This document shows, piece by piece, positions 30,240 to 42,429 of a DNA stretch of 52,035 nucleotides. The stretch lies in assembly GCA_029204225.1 (NCBI GenBank), contig CM055095.1, positions 10,757,471 to 10,809,505 on the forward strand, in the 5' to 3' direction. Position 1 is the stretch's first letter. Each line of letters begins with the position of its first letter. The notes under the pieces are model-generated. The model was not told where the DNA came from. It saw only the letters and a list, made by a program, of their open reading frames with translations, and did no database searches. The position numbers and the translations under genes are program-made. This DNA is from Diphasiastrum complanatum. Lineage: Eukaryota > Streptophyta > Lycopodiopsida > Lycopodiales > Lycopodiaceae.

Positions 30240-33200
30240 TAGTTAGAAGTCAATAAAAGGACTTTAGCCCTTTTTTGTGGAACTTTTGATGTCGTAGGGC
30301 CTCAATGTCAAGTTACTGAATAAAGTTGGGTTTCCCTCCAATTTTGATGGTTCCCACACTTTTTTAAAATTTGAATAAAAAGAGAGGCAAGAATGCACCA
30401 ATAGGATTCAGAGGCCAGGGTCCTCCTCTCTACTATAAGAAGGGACCAACTCGAGTTGCTCCTGATGTTCATTTTCTCGTTTCAATGAAGCAGATTCGTT
30501 CTCTTCAGAAATGGGTTGTTGAATGTCCTTGCTCTTCTTCTTTCCTTTTCCATCTCTCATGTTTTCTTTGGATTTTTGCTAATTGTTGGATTAGATTGTT
30601 TTTGGGATTGCATGTTATTATACTTTTTATGAGAGAGAAAGAGATAGAGTGGAGGTCCAAGCTATCTTTATTGTGGATCGTAGTGTTAAAGAATAGGTTT
30701 AGAGTTTGGATCTTCCATTCATGCTGAAATTTGAACTAAAACTATCGCTCTCATGGGAACGAACCTACACGTGACAACTAACTCCGTCTCTATGATGCTA
30801 GATTGAGTAAATCTTGGATTCAGGTTAGGCAAGGAAAGAAACCCACTATTGTCGGAGGGTTTGCAGATCCCAAGGCAATCCTAACCCTAGTTAGTAAGGG
30901 AGACGGATTTGGCACCCTGCATGTGTAAGTCGAACCCCATGATCACATATTATTGATTCATTAGTAAAAAGTCAATAAAAGGACTTGAGGTTTTCTTGTG
31001 GGACTTTTGATGTCGCAAGGCCTAAATGTCAAGTTAGTGAATAAAGTTGGGTTTCCCTCCAATTTTGATGGTTCCCACACTTTTCTAAAATCTAAATCAA
31101 AAGAGAGGCAAGAATGGACCAATAGGATTGAGAGGCCAGGTTCCTCCTCTCTACTATAAGAAGGGACCAACTCGAGTTGCTCCTGATGTTCATTTTCTCG
31201 TTTCAATAAAGCAGATTGGTTCTCATCAGAAATAGGTTGATGAATGTCCTTGCTCTTGCTCTTTTCTTTTCCATCTCTCATGCTTTCTTTGGATTTTTGC
31301 TAATTGTTGGATCTGATTGTTATTGGGATTGCATGTTATTATACTTTTTATGAGAGAGAAAGAGAAAGAGAAGAGGGGTAAGCTATCTTTGTTGTGGATC
31401 GTAGAGTTAATGGATTATAGTGTTAAAGAATAGGGTTAATGGATGTAGAGTTAGATAGTTATTTGATTGATTAGTTAAAAGTCAATAAAAGGACTTTAGG
31501 TTTTCTTGCGGGACTTTTGATGTCGCAAGGCCTAAATGTCAAGTTAATGAATAAAGTTCGGTTTCCCTCCAATTTTGATGGTTCCCACACTTTTCTAAAA
31601 TTCGAATCAAAAGAAAGACAAGATTGGACAAATAGGATTGAGAGTCAAGAAAAGAAACCGACTACTGTTGGAGGGTTTTCGGATCCCAATGCAACCCTAA
31701 CCCTAGTTAATAAGTGAGAGGGATTTGGCACCCTGCGTGTGTAAGTCCAATCCGATGATCACATAGTTATTTGATTGATTAGTTTAAAGTCAATGAAAGG
31801 ACTTTAGGTCTTTTTGCGGGAGTTTTAATGTCGCAGGGCCTAAATGTCAAGTTAGAGAATAAAGTTGGGTTTTCCTCCAATTTTGATGGTTCCTACACTT
31901 TTCTAAAATTTGAAATAAAAGAGAGGCAAGAATGGACCAATAGGATTGAGAGGCCAGGTTCCTCCTCTCTACTATAAGAAAGGACCAACTCGAGTTGCTT
32001 CTGATGTTCATTTCCTCGTTTCAATAAAGTAGATTTTGTTTTCCTCCAATTTTGATGGTTCACAAACTTTCCTAAAATTTGAATCAAAAGAGAGACAATA
32101 ATGGACCAATAGGATTGAGAGGCAAGCAAAGAAACCCACTAGTGTTGGAGGGTTTGCGGATCCCAAGCCAACCCTAAGCCTTGTTAATAAGTGAGAGGGA
32201 TTTGTCTCCCTGCATGGGTAAGTCCAAGCCGATGATCACATAGTTATTTGATTGATTAGTTAAAAGTCAATAAAAGGACCTTAGGCCTTTTTGTGGAACT
32301 TTTGATGTCGCAGGGCCTCAATGTCAAGTTACTGAATAAAGTTGGGTTTCCCTCGAATTTTGATGGTTCCTACACTTATTTAAAATTTGAATAAAAAGAC
32401 AGGCAAGAATGGACCAATAGGATTCAGAGGCCAGGGTCCTCCTCTCTACTATAAGAAGGGACCAACTCGAGTTGCTCCTGATGTTCATTTCCTCGTTTCA
32501 ATAAAGCAGATTGGTTCTCTTCATAAATGGGTTGATGAATGTCCTTGCTCTTTCTCTTTCCTTTTCCATTTCTCATGCTTTCTTTGGATTTTTGCTAATT
32601 GTTGGATCTGATTGTTATTGGGATTGCATGTTATTATACTTTTTATGAGAGAGAAAGAGAAAGAGAAGAGGGGTAAGCTATCTTTGTTGTGGATTGTAGA
32701 GTTAATGGATTGTAGTGTTAAAAAATAGGGTTAATGGATCTAGAGTTAGAGTTTAGGTCCTCCATTCATGCTGAAATCTGAACTAAAACTATCGCTCTCA
32801 TGGGAACGAACCTACGTGTGACAACTAACTCCGTCTCTATGATGCTAGATTGACTAGATTTTGGATTCAGGTTAGGCTAGGAAAGAAACCCACTACTGTT
32901 GCAGGGTTTGCGGATCCCAAGGCAACCCTAACCCTAGTTAATAAGTGAGAGGGATTTGACACCCTGCGTGTGTAAGTCCAATCCGATGATCACATAGTTA
33001 TTTGATTGATTAGGTTAAAGTCAATAAAAGGACTTTAGGTCTTTTTGAGGGAGTTTTGATGTCGCAGGGCCTCAATGTCAAGTTAGTGAATAAAGCTGGG
33101 TTTGCCTCCAGTTTTGATGGTTCCCATACAATTTGAATAAAAAGAGAGACAAGAATGGACCAGTAGGATTCAGAGAGCAGGGTCCTCCTCTCTACTATAA

Positions 33201-33330
33201 GAAGGGACCAACTCGAGTTGCTCCTGATGTTCATTTCCTCGTTTCAATAAAGCAGATTGGTTCTCTTCAGAAATGGGTTGATGATTTTCCTTGCTCTTCT
33301 TCTTTCCAGTCATGCAAGGATTAATTCACA
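30240..33330 (+). repeat. Tandem array of LTR-like promoter units, unequal length
   Basis: Six units, marked by AGTCAATAAAAGG (or one mismatch) near 30250, 30971, 31481, 31789, 32267 and 33019: spacings of about 721, 510, 308, 478 and 752 bases. Full units contain GACCAATAGGATT (CCAAT-like), CTACTATAAGAAGGGACC (TATA-like, at about 30430, 31151, 31969, 32447 and 33193), TTTCAATAAAGCAGATT (polyadenylation-like) and a block ending CGGATCCCAAGGCAACC. Short units lack the middle part. Frames such as NKKRGKNAPIGFRGQG recur only because the DNA does. Probably amplified LTR sequence. Confidence 0.85.
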
Positions 33331-33339
33331 CTGGTTTTG

Positions 33340-34370
33340 GAGGCTATTCAGGGCCTCCTCTACCCTCTCACACCTCCTCCGCTAGCTCTGAACAGTCCAA
33401 ACACAAAAAAATACAAAAAACTAACTGTAAACTCAAGAAATAGATAAAATGCAGCTACACTAGTTAGTGGAAACCTATCCCCGACAACGAGGCCATTGTA
33501 GGGTCTTCGATCCGACGTTGTAATGGCCCTCCCGCCTGTCAACAAGGGTTAGTTCACTGGATAGGCACCTAACTATGCATAGATGCTACTTTTAGTTAGT
33601 TCCCTACTTTTTATCCAACACTACTCACACTAACTCTACTCCCCTAACTAACTTCATCATGATTGTTGGTGAAGGAGAGGGATAGAATAGACAGAAAGAA
33701 GGAGAAGAGAGAAAGAGAGAGATAGAGCTGAGGGGGAGGTTAGCTCAAAAGCTCAAGATGCATGCTAATGGAGAAACCATAACTATTAAAACAAGAACAT
33801 AGAAATGGAAACAGTTAGAAACACACAACAAAAGCATTAGCATGAGTGCTTAGCAAATGAGGATACTTGGCTCTCCAAATTGGTAGAGTTTCCTCCTTCT
33901 CATTAAGCATGCAAATAGAGTACAAATGGTGCCTTTTTATAAAATGGGGAAGGCCCTTGCCCCAAAATCCTATTGGCTAATATGTACATTGATCCTATCC
34001 ATTCATCTTGGACCCAACTTGATCCAAGGGTCCACATAAAGTACATTGAAATTCACAAGATTCATGTGAGTCCCAATTTGGACCCAACTCTAAAAAAGTA
34101 ATCTCTAATTTTAAAATTGACTCTGGGCCTCAAGTTTTATTTCACTTACAAAGGTCCCAAGCCTATTATTTTAATTACAACTTAGCTTGCGTGCTCATTG
34201 GGCCATGGGCTTATACGCGCAGGATGACACGCCCTCGCAACACATTTTATTGGTCGATTTTATTTATTTACAATTCGTCAGGAATAGCCCCAACAAATCA
34301 CTAGAATATCCATCACCTTAATCACCCAACGTAAGGAGTGCACATAGGGAGAGTGTTTTTACTATTGTTG
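33340..34370 (-). repeat. Probable LTR-rich region, minus strand
   Basis: No gene. TATAAAAAGG on the minus strand (33931-33944), CCAAT-like motifs and C/T-rich blocks suggest an LTR in reverse orientation; no TG...CA ends or partner found. Confidence 0.35.
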
Positions 34371-34929
34371 TTTTGGTGACTTCTATGGTTGAGCATTTTT
34401 CACTTGCAAGGTTGGAAGGATCTTGGTGCTTGCCAAGCAATGGAGAATCTCATTGTGTATCTTGGTTATAACCAAGAATTGACAAAGCTGATCAACAATA
34501 GCAAGAAGGGGCTAGAGCTAGCACTCAAGAATGGGCATGCAAGGAATGATGGTGCTTTATCCACTCTTAGGTTCATGTGGAACTTATCTATTGTCAAGTT
34601 CATATTGGATGGACATTGTGCTTCATCTACTCTTAGAAATTCCTACGTCATGCATAGTTGTAAAGAATTGTCAACATATGACCTGTCTATTTTGGGGCCA
34701 AATGGAGGCCTAGTTTGTAAATATCTCAGATTAAACCTTTCACATGTGTGTGAGAGAATAAGATATTATTATTTTTCATATTTATATAGTTTAAAAAAAA
34801 TTCAAACTTTATTCCCCTTCAAATGTCATTTAGATCAAGTAATGTGGTCATATTGGCCATTTTTTAGTACAAGATGGAAAGAATGCCGCAAATAGACACT
34901 TATCAAAACAGTTACAACAAAGCTCAAAG
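34371..34929. other. No supported gene
   Basis: A 168-codon plus-strand frame (34389-34895) exists but changes character half-way, is A+T-driven at its end and matches no family I recognise. Confidence 0.4.
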
Positions 34930-35290
34930 TGAGTTCGAGCAATTGATAAGAAGTGAAACTTCAATAGGTAGATAAAAGAAATGCACAAGCTTAGGAAACT
35001 GGCTCTCTTCTCTCTATTGATAGATGGAAATCTCTGCGTGTATACAACTGCGCTGGTGTCACTCTTATAGAGGCGTACACCAGGCTAGAGCATCGCTGAC
35101 CAACCGTTAGGGTATCGGTTGGGAACAGCTACATATCGCTCTGAAACATTGCAACTTAAAATGTGTCTGAGTAAAAATTCTAACTTCAAGGGCTCTATCA
35201 CATATTTACCTGTGCAAAAATTCAAAAATTTAACATTATATGAAAAATACGAGGATCGGGTGGGATTATAGGACTCCACATATCCCCCTC
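34930..35290 (-). repeat. Copia-type LTR with polypurine tract, minus strand
   Basis: On the minus strand a purine run GTGAGGGGGATA (35281-35292) is followed by TGTGGAGTCCTATAATCC, a plausible LTR start; CTATAAGAG near 35065-35075 would be its TATA box. The other end is uncertain. Confidence 0.5.
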
Positions 35291-35599
35291 ACTTGTGAAG
35301 CAGCTCGCGAGCACTGACTCAATTCCTCCTAGCTCTTTTTCTGCTTGCTGGTTTTCTGAGAAAGATTGCTATTGCTCTGGCTCTTTTTTCATTGACTTGT
35401 TCAACTGTCTTGCCAACTGTAGCGAAGAAGTAGTCATTCATCTTGAGATAATCTTCTTTCAATGCAAGCCTGTTCAGATAACCTCTTACTCATTTATTTC
35501 CGAATGGGTCAAGTGGTGCATCAATCAATGTATTATTCTCAGCATGAATATACCAACTAGCTAGACAATATTTCAGCCATTTCAGCAGATGAAACTATT

Positions 35600-37104
35600 A
35601 GGGATAAGGCTTCATATTTATATTCGGTTAGGCTCCATTTATGTACATTTGTCTAGTTGATAGAAGTCCATAGGAGATAAGAGATGTGAAGCTTGGGTAG
35701 TTGTATGTATAATAGGGCTTTGTAATCAGGTTTATGGATCGAAGTGAATTTTGTTCCTTCAATCCTTTTAGATATTGGCAATAATTTGCTTCCCAATCTG
35801 TGAATATTGACCACATATCATGAAAATATGGTAAGCTGGAGATTGAAATAGGGACAACATTGGGGCTAGATTTGACTCCATAAACCTCAAAAATATATAC
35901 AGTATTTAGGTTATTCACATGCTCATCCAGAGCAGGCAAAATACTATTTTTAGTTTGTCTAAGTTATTCAAGAACATACAAGCATAAGCATCCTATAATC
36001 AAATTGATAATGCTCAATTTGAGCATTGAATTGGTTGTGTACAATGGCTAGGATGAAAGGAATTTGATTTTTATTCAATAACATGGATTTGGCTTGAGCT
36101 TGGCTTGAGCTCGAGTTGAACTTGGCCTCTTCCAGTTATTCTTTCAATTTCTCATACTCCTTCATGAGAGGCTGGAGATATCGAAGCTGAAAGGAATTGA
36201 TAATATTCTGCTGGACATTCTTCAAAGCAGCAGGATAATTCTATATATCCCATGGGAAACACAGGCTGCTAGGGTTGTCTCGGCACTGATCTTCCATAAA
36301 ATTGCCTCTTCAGCCTACCTTTGTAAATAACATTGCCTTCCTTTAGCATCTCTGAGGAACTGCTGGATAGAATCCTCCAGCTACTTCTGCTTGGCTTCGA
36401 CTGTTATTTTGTCAGTAGTAGCAGCTCCCAGTTGTTCTTCCAACACTTTATTTGATTTATGTATGTGCTTTGAGTGTGTCGCTCATGTTGTAGGGACCCT
36501 TGAAGGGTTTGAATCTGTTGTTTGAGAAGCAAGTTCTATTTTTTAAATTGGTCTGACTACTCTTGTATCTCTTCCAATACTCGAGAGTTGCGTCAAATCT
36601 GCCCTTTGCTTCTTCTAGGGCTTGGTTCTTTTGTGTCATCTCGATGTGAGCTTCATCTAGCTCCTTGTTGGTAGCGGATATTGTATACTCGTACTTTGGT
36701 AAAAATATGGAAGAGATGGCAAATTGGATGAGGATTTTGAGATTTGGGTCTATAATATAAGATATTTTGTATTCCCTCTTCTCAAGATAGGCTCCTACAT
36801 GAATCGCTCCACTTCGTGTGATATAGTCTGCCTTGGTGATGGGCATTCTACCATCTATCGATAAGCCTAAGGCTTGGCACTAGAAATTTTCTGTAATAAC
36901 TATTGTTGTGTTTCGGACTATGCTACATATGTGGCCATCTTTGGTCTCATCCAGATTGTGAACTAGCTCATGGCACACTTATGAAAGGATCACGAATGGA
37001 TCAAATTATGGCTCTGGTTGCTAAAGGTTGCAACACCGGCAGTATAGGTTTCGGGTGGGTTGTGAAGGTAATGGTATTGCTTGTAGCCATTGGAAGAGCT
37101 TCAA
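35600..37104 (-). pseudogene. Relic of an unrecognised protein with coiled coil (copy 1)
   Basis: Minus-strand coding-like sequence of about 500 codons with stops and shifts. The start is equivalent to MATINTITFTIHPKHILPVL at 41900. Then comes MPITKADYITRSGAIHVGAY (36846), FAISSIFLPKYEYTISATNK, a charged heptad-like stretch NKELDEAHIEMTQKNQALEE, ALKNVQQNIINSFQLRYLQP with MKEYEKLKE, and YFHDMWSIFTDWEANYCQYL near 35800. The same TAG interrupts both copies after the TEN(F/L) position. No retroelement or host family recognised. Next to gypsy relics, it may be an element-borne accessory protein. Confidence 0.45.
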
Positions 37105-38032
37105 ATCAATGCGTGATAACTAAGAAATGAAAGCTTCCACATTTGTGAAAGTAACAAAGGTGTTTGATCGTAGCAAATGTAGTAGTAAAAATAAGAAAAA
37201 AAGAAAAAAAATGAACACGAAAAAAGAACGCATTAGCAAAGGTTCTTAATGATATGATAGTGCATTAAATTGGAAAGGACCTTCGTTCCTTAAAGGTATA
37301 AAGTGAACTTAACTAAAAAATCAAATAAAACGAAATACAATAAGTGTTTCGCAAAATTCACAAAAGTCCAACTCGAAGACTTGAGTTTTGGACTGCAAAA
37401 AAATAAAATTTACACAGTCTGGTGGAAACAATCGAACTTGTTGATTTTCGCACATTTGTCGACTTTTTTCACAGTATTTAAATATGACATTTTAGGTGTC
37501 GCATTTTTTCGCATGTGCGAAATAAGCAAACATGGAAGTGCCCGAACAACTGATGAAGTTCTTGAGTTAGGATTAACTTGCAATATGCACATAATTTCTT
37601 TTTTGATAGAAAATGACGTCTTCATGGCATATTAGTAAAGCAGTATAAAATGCACTCAACTCGAGAAGTTTTCAAGTAAAAGGTTTCATTGGAAATGTGA
37701 TATTATATTAAAGAAAATGATTTCTTAACAAATATAATTTAAAACAATAGAAATGTGATCTTATATTAAAGAAAAGAATGTTCATATAACAATAAAAAGA
37801 AGAATCTGAAACTTTTCTTGAGTAGTAATGACATCATAGTGCATACATGCTATTCAAACTTCATTTGAGTTTAAATAAAATTAAGCATGTTGTTTAGCCC
37901 TTGTATAGATATATAGACATATTCACATATAGCCTTTCTTGGTATGAAGACATTGTTGTCATTTGACATTATCCTACAAAAAGCCATACAAAAGTTCGAA
38001 AGATATTGGTATTATTCAAATCAGATAATTGA
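37105..38032. other. A+T-rich spacer
   Basis: No gene. A short tandem duplication of about 60 bases (GAAATGTGATATTATATTAA, then GAAATGTGATCTTATATTAA) lies at 37691-37790. Confidence 0.55.
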
Positions 38033-39551
38033 GGCAAGACAATGCCACAGGAATTGATCACGTCCGCATCTATACAATTTGCCTTTGATCACCTGAAAGG
38101 CCCGTGATTGCCAAATCAATTGACAACGTTGAGATTTCTATCACCGGTACGGGTGCCTGTTGCCTAGGAGCACTCATCCCGCCATCATTCTAGGGTGGAT
38201 TTTGCACAACATTTTGATCATTGAAACGATTATTAAGCCGCGGTGGAGGCAATCCTCCTTCTAGATTCTTGACACAGTGCTAATGGTATGCCACACAGCT
38301 GAAATAACAGTGATCCCTTTGACTGCAAAAATTGCAAATATCATCTGGCAGATCTAGTCGATAATGCACTTGCCGTTGAAATGGTCGTGGCTGCATCTCT
38401 TTCCCTTGTTGATATGGGTCTTGATACGACTTCATTTGTGGTGACATTGGTTGTAGTTGTGGTTGCTGATATTGAGGTTGTTGCATTTGCGGTTGTTGCA
38501 TTTGTGGTTATTATGGTTGGTGTGCTTGGACTGCAAATGATCCAGCAGATCTTATTGCTTGTATTTGTCCAGTGGTTGTATGCATTAGAAATCAGACAAT
38601 ACCGGGTACTATGAGGACATTCATTGATATAATGTCCTCCTTGATTATAATTCCAGCAAAAACGGATATTCCTTTGGTGAAACTCCGTAGTAACGACCTC
38701 TTTTGTGACTGCTGGTAATGGCTAACTAGCTTTCCCCTTCTGCTTATGCTTCTTAGACCGTTTCCCATCACGTGAAGAAGTTGAATTCTCTTCTGAGCTA
38801 GAGGAATCATTTGATTCCGAACCTGCATCCATATCAGAATCAGAATCAGACGAGTCACCCTGCCGATGATGTCGACGCTGTCGTCGATACTTCTTCCTAG
38901 TTTCTTCTTCCTCTAATTGTCTTGCAGCATCCACGATATGTTCAGAGCCTTGACTATGTAGCGAAGTAGTTCCTCGTCGAAGAACCTTATGTAATCCATG
39001 ATGAAAATACTTGATGCATTTAGCATTTGTGAGAAGTGGCTCTTGTAATCTCTTCTCTATCACCTTAAAACATTGAACATAAGATAATACATTTTCCTTC
39101 CATTTTTGCTTGATCGCTTGCAATTTATCTAGTATTTCTTCATCCTCATGTTCCTTCCACTACCTTTTCAGAAATGCCCTTCGTAATTCATCCCAGCTCC
39201 GAAACTCTTGCAACCCATATTGTGAATACCACTGTGAAGCATTCGTTCTCAACGTGGTTGGAAATAATTCCAATTTCCGAATGTCTTCCATTTCACGATT
39301 CGCCTAACAAGCCACCAAGAATTGTTGAATGTGCATGTCAGGGACATCATGCTTCTTACCTTTAAAACACTACAATATAGTCGCCCAAGTCCGGCCTATT
39401 AGACAGCCTCCATTCCATGTAGGATCGTAGATGTTTCCAAACTGAGCAACCAGCACCAGTAGACATTACAAGAAACTCCACTTCCTCCTCTGCTATCTCT
39501 ACCCACAATTCAAATTCGTTCTACTCCAGAATATGCACCACAAAGAATTGG
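38033..39551 (-). pseudogene. Deleted gypsy, copy B1: Gag joined to integrase start
   Basis: Minus-strand Gag: KKHDVPDMHIQQFLVAC, TTLRTNASQWYSQYGLQEFR, AIKQKWKENVLSYVQCFKVI, a basic/Ser-Asp-rich stretch (SSDSDSDMDAGSESNDSSSS), a knuckle-like CWNYNQGGHYINEC (third position Tyr), a Gln/Pro-rich stretch and a second knuckle CNFCSQRDHCYFSC. Directly after it, within 150 bases, the frame reads QLIWQSRAFQVI, the start of the integrase zinc-binding region. Protease, RT and RNase H are missing. The same junction occurs in copy B2. Several stops and shifts make it inactive. Confidence 0.85.
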
Positions 39552-39710
39552 TTTCGACAACCGAACCAAAAAGGTGTTAGGGGTGTGTTTTTATCCCTTG
39601 ACTGCCTGTTCCTAATTACGACAACGGAACCCCTAGACTAGCAAGAGTTTATCACCGAGAATCTCTCCTCATGTTAACTACCGTTTAAGAGATACAACTT
39701 GTTTGATCGG
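39552..39710 (-). repeat. Primer site and LTR start of copy B1
   Basis: Minus-strand TGGTTCGGTTGTCGAAA (39552-39568) corresponds to the cleaner site in B2. The LTR edge is TGTTAGGGGTGTG (39574). Homology to B2 ends after CCGTTTAAGAGAT, at the same place in both copies. Confidence 0.65.
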
Positions 39711-41202
39711 AGTTATCGAAGAAGACATCTACATGGTAAGGACAACACTTTGTAGCAATAAGGTGTAGGTGGTTAATAGCATCCACTCATTATTGATTTT
39801 GATATACAAATAAGTCTTGACCTTGAATCCCTTGTTAGCTGCTACTATAGTCAGATCTTCAATGTGCAAGTTTGATAGTAGTATTATAAAAGCTACAGTT
39901 TCTATGGTTGTTTAACTCTAGAACCTTAGTATTGGGCAATATCTATGTGGATATATGATATGAGCCATGTTCATTTTGTCATTGAAGAATTCTCTAAATT
40001 GTCACGAAGATTCAGTTCAAAGGTCAAATTTAGAATATATATAGTAATGATTCAAATTTATGATTTCCAATAGCCTTTTAGTATTCGATATATGCTCGAC
40101 TTGTTGGGATGAGCATGATGATAATATTGTTCCTAGATTTCAATGTACATTGTATTCTTTGGAATGAGCCTTTTGATATTTAAGTATCATGCTTAAGTTT
40201 GTTAAAATATCGTTCTGGGATATTGATGGGACTGAATTTATCTTGATTTTTACATAATGACAATTATTCCATCCAAATTTTTGAGTTGATGCATTTCATG
40301 TGCTTAACGGCAAGACCTTTCATGTTCATGGTAGGCCTTTGGATGTTATGTGTAGTCTTCAATTCTCAAAAATGTTGTTTTCCATGGGGACATGACTCTT
40401 GGTAATTATTGTCTTTAGATCTTAAGATTCTACCTTTAGACTCTTGTGGAGGATGCCCTTCATTTGAGAGGCTTATGCTCCTAAATGTGGGAGATTATGT
40501 GTCTTGGGTAGGTGTTTGAGTCATAGGAGGTGAATAGTGAATTGCAGAGGATGTTATTGCTATAATGTTGAATGGGCTCCCATTCACATTCATGGCATGC
40601 TTCCCTGACAATAGTCATGAAGAGGGACCTATGATTTTATTTTCCAATGTTATCTATTTTAAATGTTCATGGATTATGTAATGTTAGCCCCATGATAACA
40701 CATGACAACATTTGCGATGTGGGCCTCCGACAAATTTCTTGAAATTTTATACTTTATTGATTTTCAACATGTGGATGTCCCTCCATACGAATTCCAAAAA
40801 CAAACGTTTAGTGGTCGAGAAACTATGGCGGCAACCAAATTTTGAAATTGTCATCACAATCCAACATATTCGGGACCATTGCAATGCAACAATCAGAGAC
40901 ATGGTGGAGCAATCGTGGCCAATATTTAAACAAAAATCTGATAGGTGACATGGACGTCAAAATCTGATGGACGTCGGATTTCAACATCTGCATCAACAAT
41001 CTGACACCTAAAATAGTCGATGGGACTTTTGTACGACTGATCAAATGTCGAATTGCGAATGATTTTGGCACGTTAGGATGTTAACATGTGTGTGTGTGTT
41101 AGAAACATATGTGGGGTGTGTGTAAGATTTGTGTAAATGATGACAAATAGTGAGAGAAAAAGTAAATGATGATATAAAGTGAGAGAAAAGTAAATGATGA
41201 CA

Positions 41203-41204
<2 letters not shown>
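39711..41204. other. Region without a recognised gene
   Basis: A+T-rich, only short frames; no LTR ends noticed. Confidence 0.5.

Positions 41205-41292
<88 letters not shown>
41205..41292. repeat. (GA)n microsatellite
   Basis: More than 40 GA repeats; smaller GA runs follow at 41387-41404. Confidence 0.97.
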
Positions 41293-41294
<2 letters not shown>

Positions 41295-41559
41295 TCTAAG
41301 AATTTGTTGGAATATTGGATTTGTTATAATGGTTAAAACTGCAAAAGAATAGAGTAGAAATGTAAACAGTAAAATGATGATTGGAAGAGAGAGAGAGAGA
41401 GAGAGTTGTAAGAATGTTTGAATGTTAAAATTTAATGTAGAATAAATTGTAAGATAGAATGATGGATTTATTTTGTGAGATAAATGATGAGAGATAGAGA
41501 GAAAGAGAGTTTTGTGAAAGAAAAAAAATTTAAAATGTAAGAAGTTAGATTGAGATATT

Positions 41560-41910
41560 TTATATTCCCTCTTCTCAAAATAGGCTCCTCCATGAATTGC
41601 TCCACTTCGTGTGATATAGTCTGCCTTGGTGATGGGGATTCTACCATCTATCGATAAGCCTAAGGCTTGGCACTATAAATTTTCTGTAATAACTATTGGT
41701 GTGTTTCGGACTATGCTACATATGTGGCCATCTTCGGTATCATCTAGATTGTGAACTAGCTCATGGCACACTTCTGAAATGATCATGGATGGATCAAATT
41801 GCAAAAGGCTTTCTATTATGACTTTGGTTGCTAAAGGATGCAACACCGGTAGTATATGTTTCGGGTGGATTGTGAAGGTAATGGTATTGATTGTAGCCAT
41901 TGGAAGAGGC
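41560..41910 (-). pseudogene. Unrecognised protein relic, N-terminal copy 2
   Basis: About 340 bases closely matching 36766-37104. Minus strand: MATINTITFTIHPKHILPVL, LLQFDPSMIISEVCHELVHN, DDTEDGHICSIVRNTPIVIT, then TAG at the same codon as in copy 1, then ALGLSIDGRIPITKADYITR and EKREYKIS, where homology ends near the GA-rich stretch. Upstream in sense, it is joined to the frame at 41935-42385. Confidence 0.55.
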
Positions 41911-41934
41911 CCCCAGAGGCACGACTATGAGGAG

Positions 41935-42385
41935 GTGTAACTGCAATCTTAGTCCTATCGGTCCTGAGGTCTAGACTCTTAGTCCTCTAGATCGTCCACC
42001 CCTCTAGGTGGAAATCTATAGAGGGATCATCACTACTGTCTTCATCCCTCTATGCTTCTAGTGGATCTAGTTCTGGTGGTCTATTGGTACTGCCAACTGG
42101 TCCGGGTGACTGCACTGGAGATCCGAATGGTATGAAAGGTTGGATGGGTCTTGTGTAGTTGGTACAAACAGCGAAATTTAGGTGCCAGAACCCATCAATA
42201 ATGAACTCATAGGCATCGAAGTAATTGTACCCCCCACAAAGCTGTATTCTAAATAAAGCATCTCCTGCCCGTAGGTGAGGGTGGAGTGCCGGGATATAGA
42301 AATAATAGTGTGTGGCTCCTTCTTGGATCAATTGACAGACATCCCCTAATGTAGGGTGGAACTGATTTTCATCCATTGTGCTCAA
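41935..42385 (-). pseudogene. Paralogue of the LTR-embedded reading frame
   Basis: 111 uninterrupted codons, then one stop and a further readable tail (DEDSSDDPSIDFHLEGW). Sequence: MDENQFHPTLGDVCQLIQEG, YYFYIPALHPHLRAGDALFR, GGYNYFDAYEFIIDGFWHLN, then a Pro-rich part with SPVQSPGPVGSTNRPPELDP. The first two thirds align with the LTR frames at 29270-29753 and 23885-24085. Function unknown. Confidence 0.5.
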
Positions 42386-42429
42386 GGGTCCAGCTCCTCA
42401 CGAGGAAGGAGGTTGTTTGACACATTCTC

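Noticed and set aside
30890-30900. Telomere-like CCTAACCCTAG in the tandem array
   Set aside because: Only about one and a half telomere units per array unit; too short for an interstitial telomere.
30240-33330. CRISPR array
   Set aside because: Units are hundreds of bases long, unequal and promoter-like; no short repeat-spacer pattern.
34389-34895. 168-codon plus-strand frame as a gene
   Set aside because: No recognised motif, abrupt change to A+T-rich residues at its end, no homologue in the window.
38381-38614. Plus-strand Val-rich hydrophobic frame (also 46703-46921)
   Set aside because: Antisense shadow of the Gln/Pro-rich Gag stretch on the minus strand, not a membrane protein.
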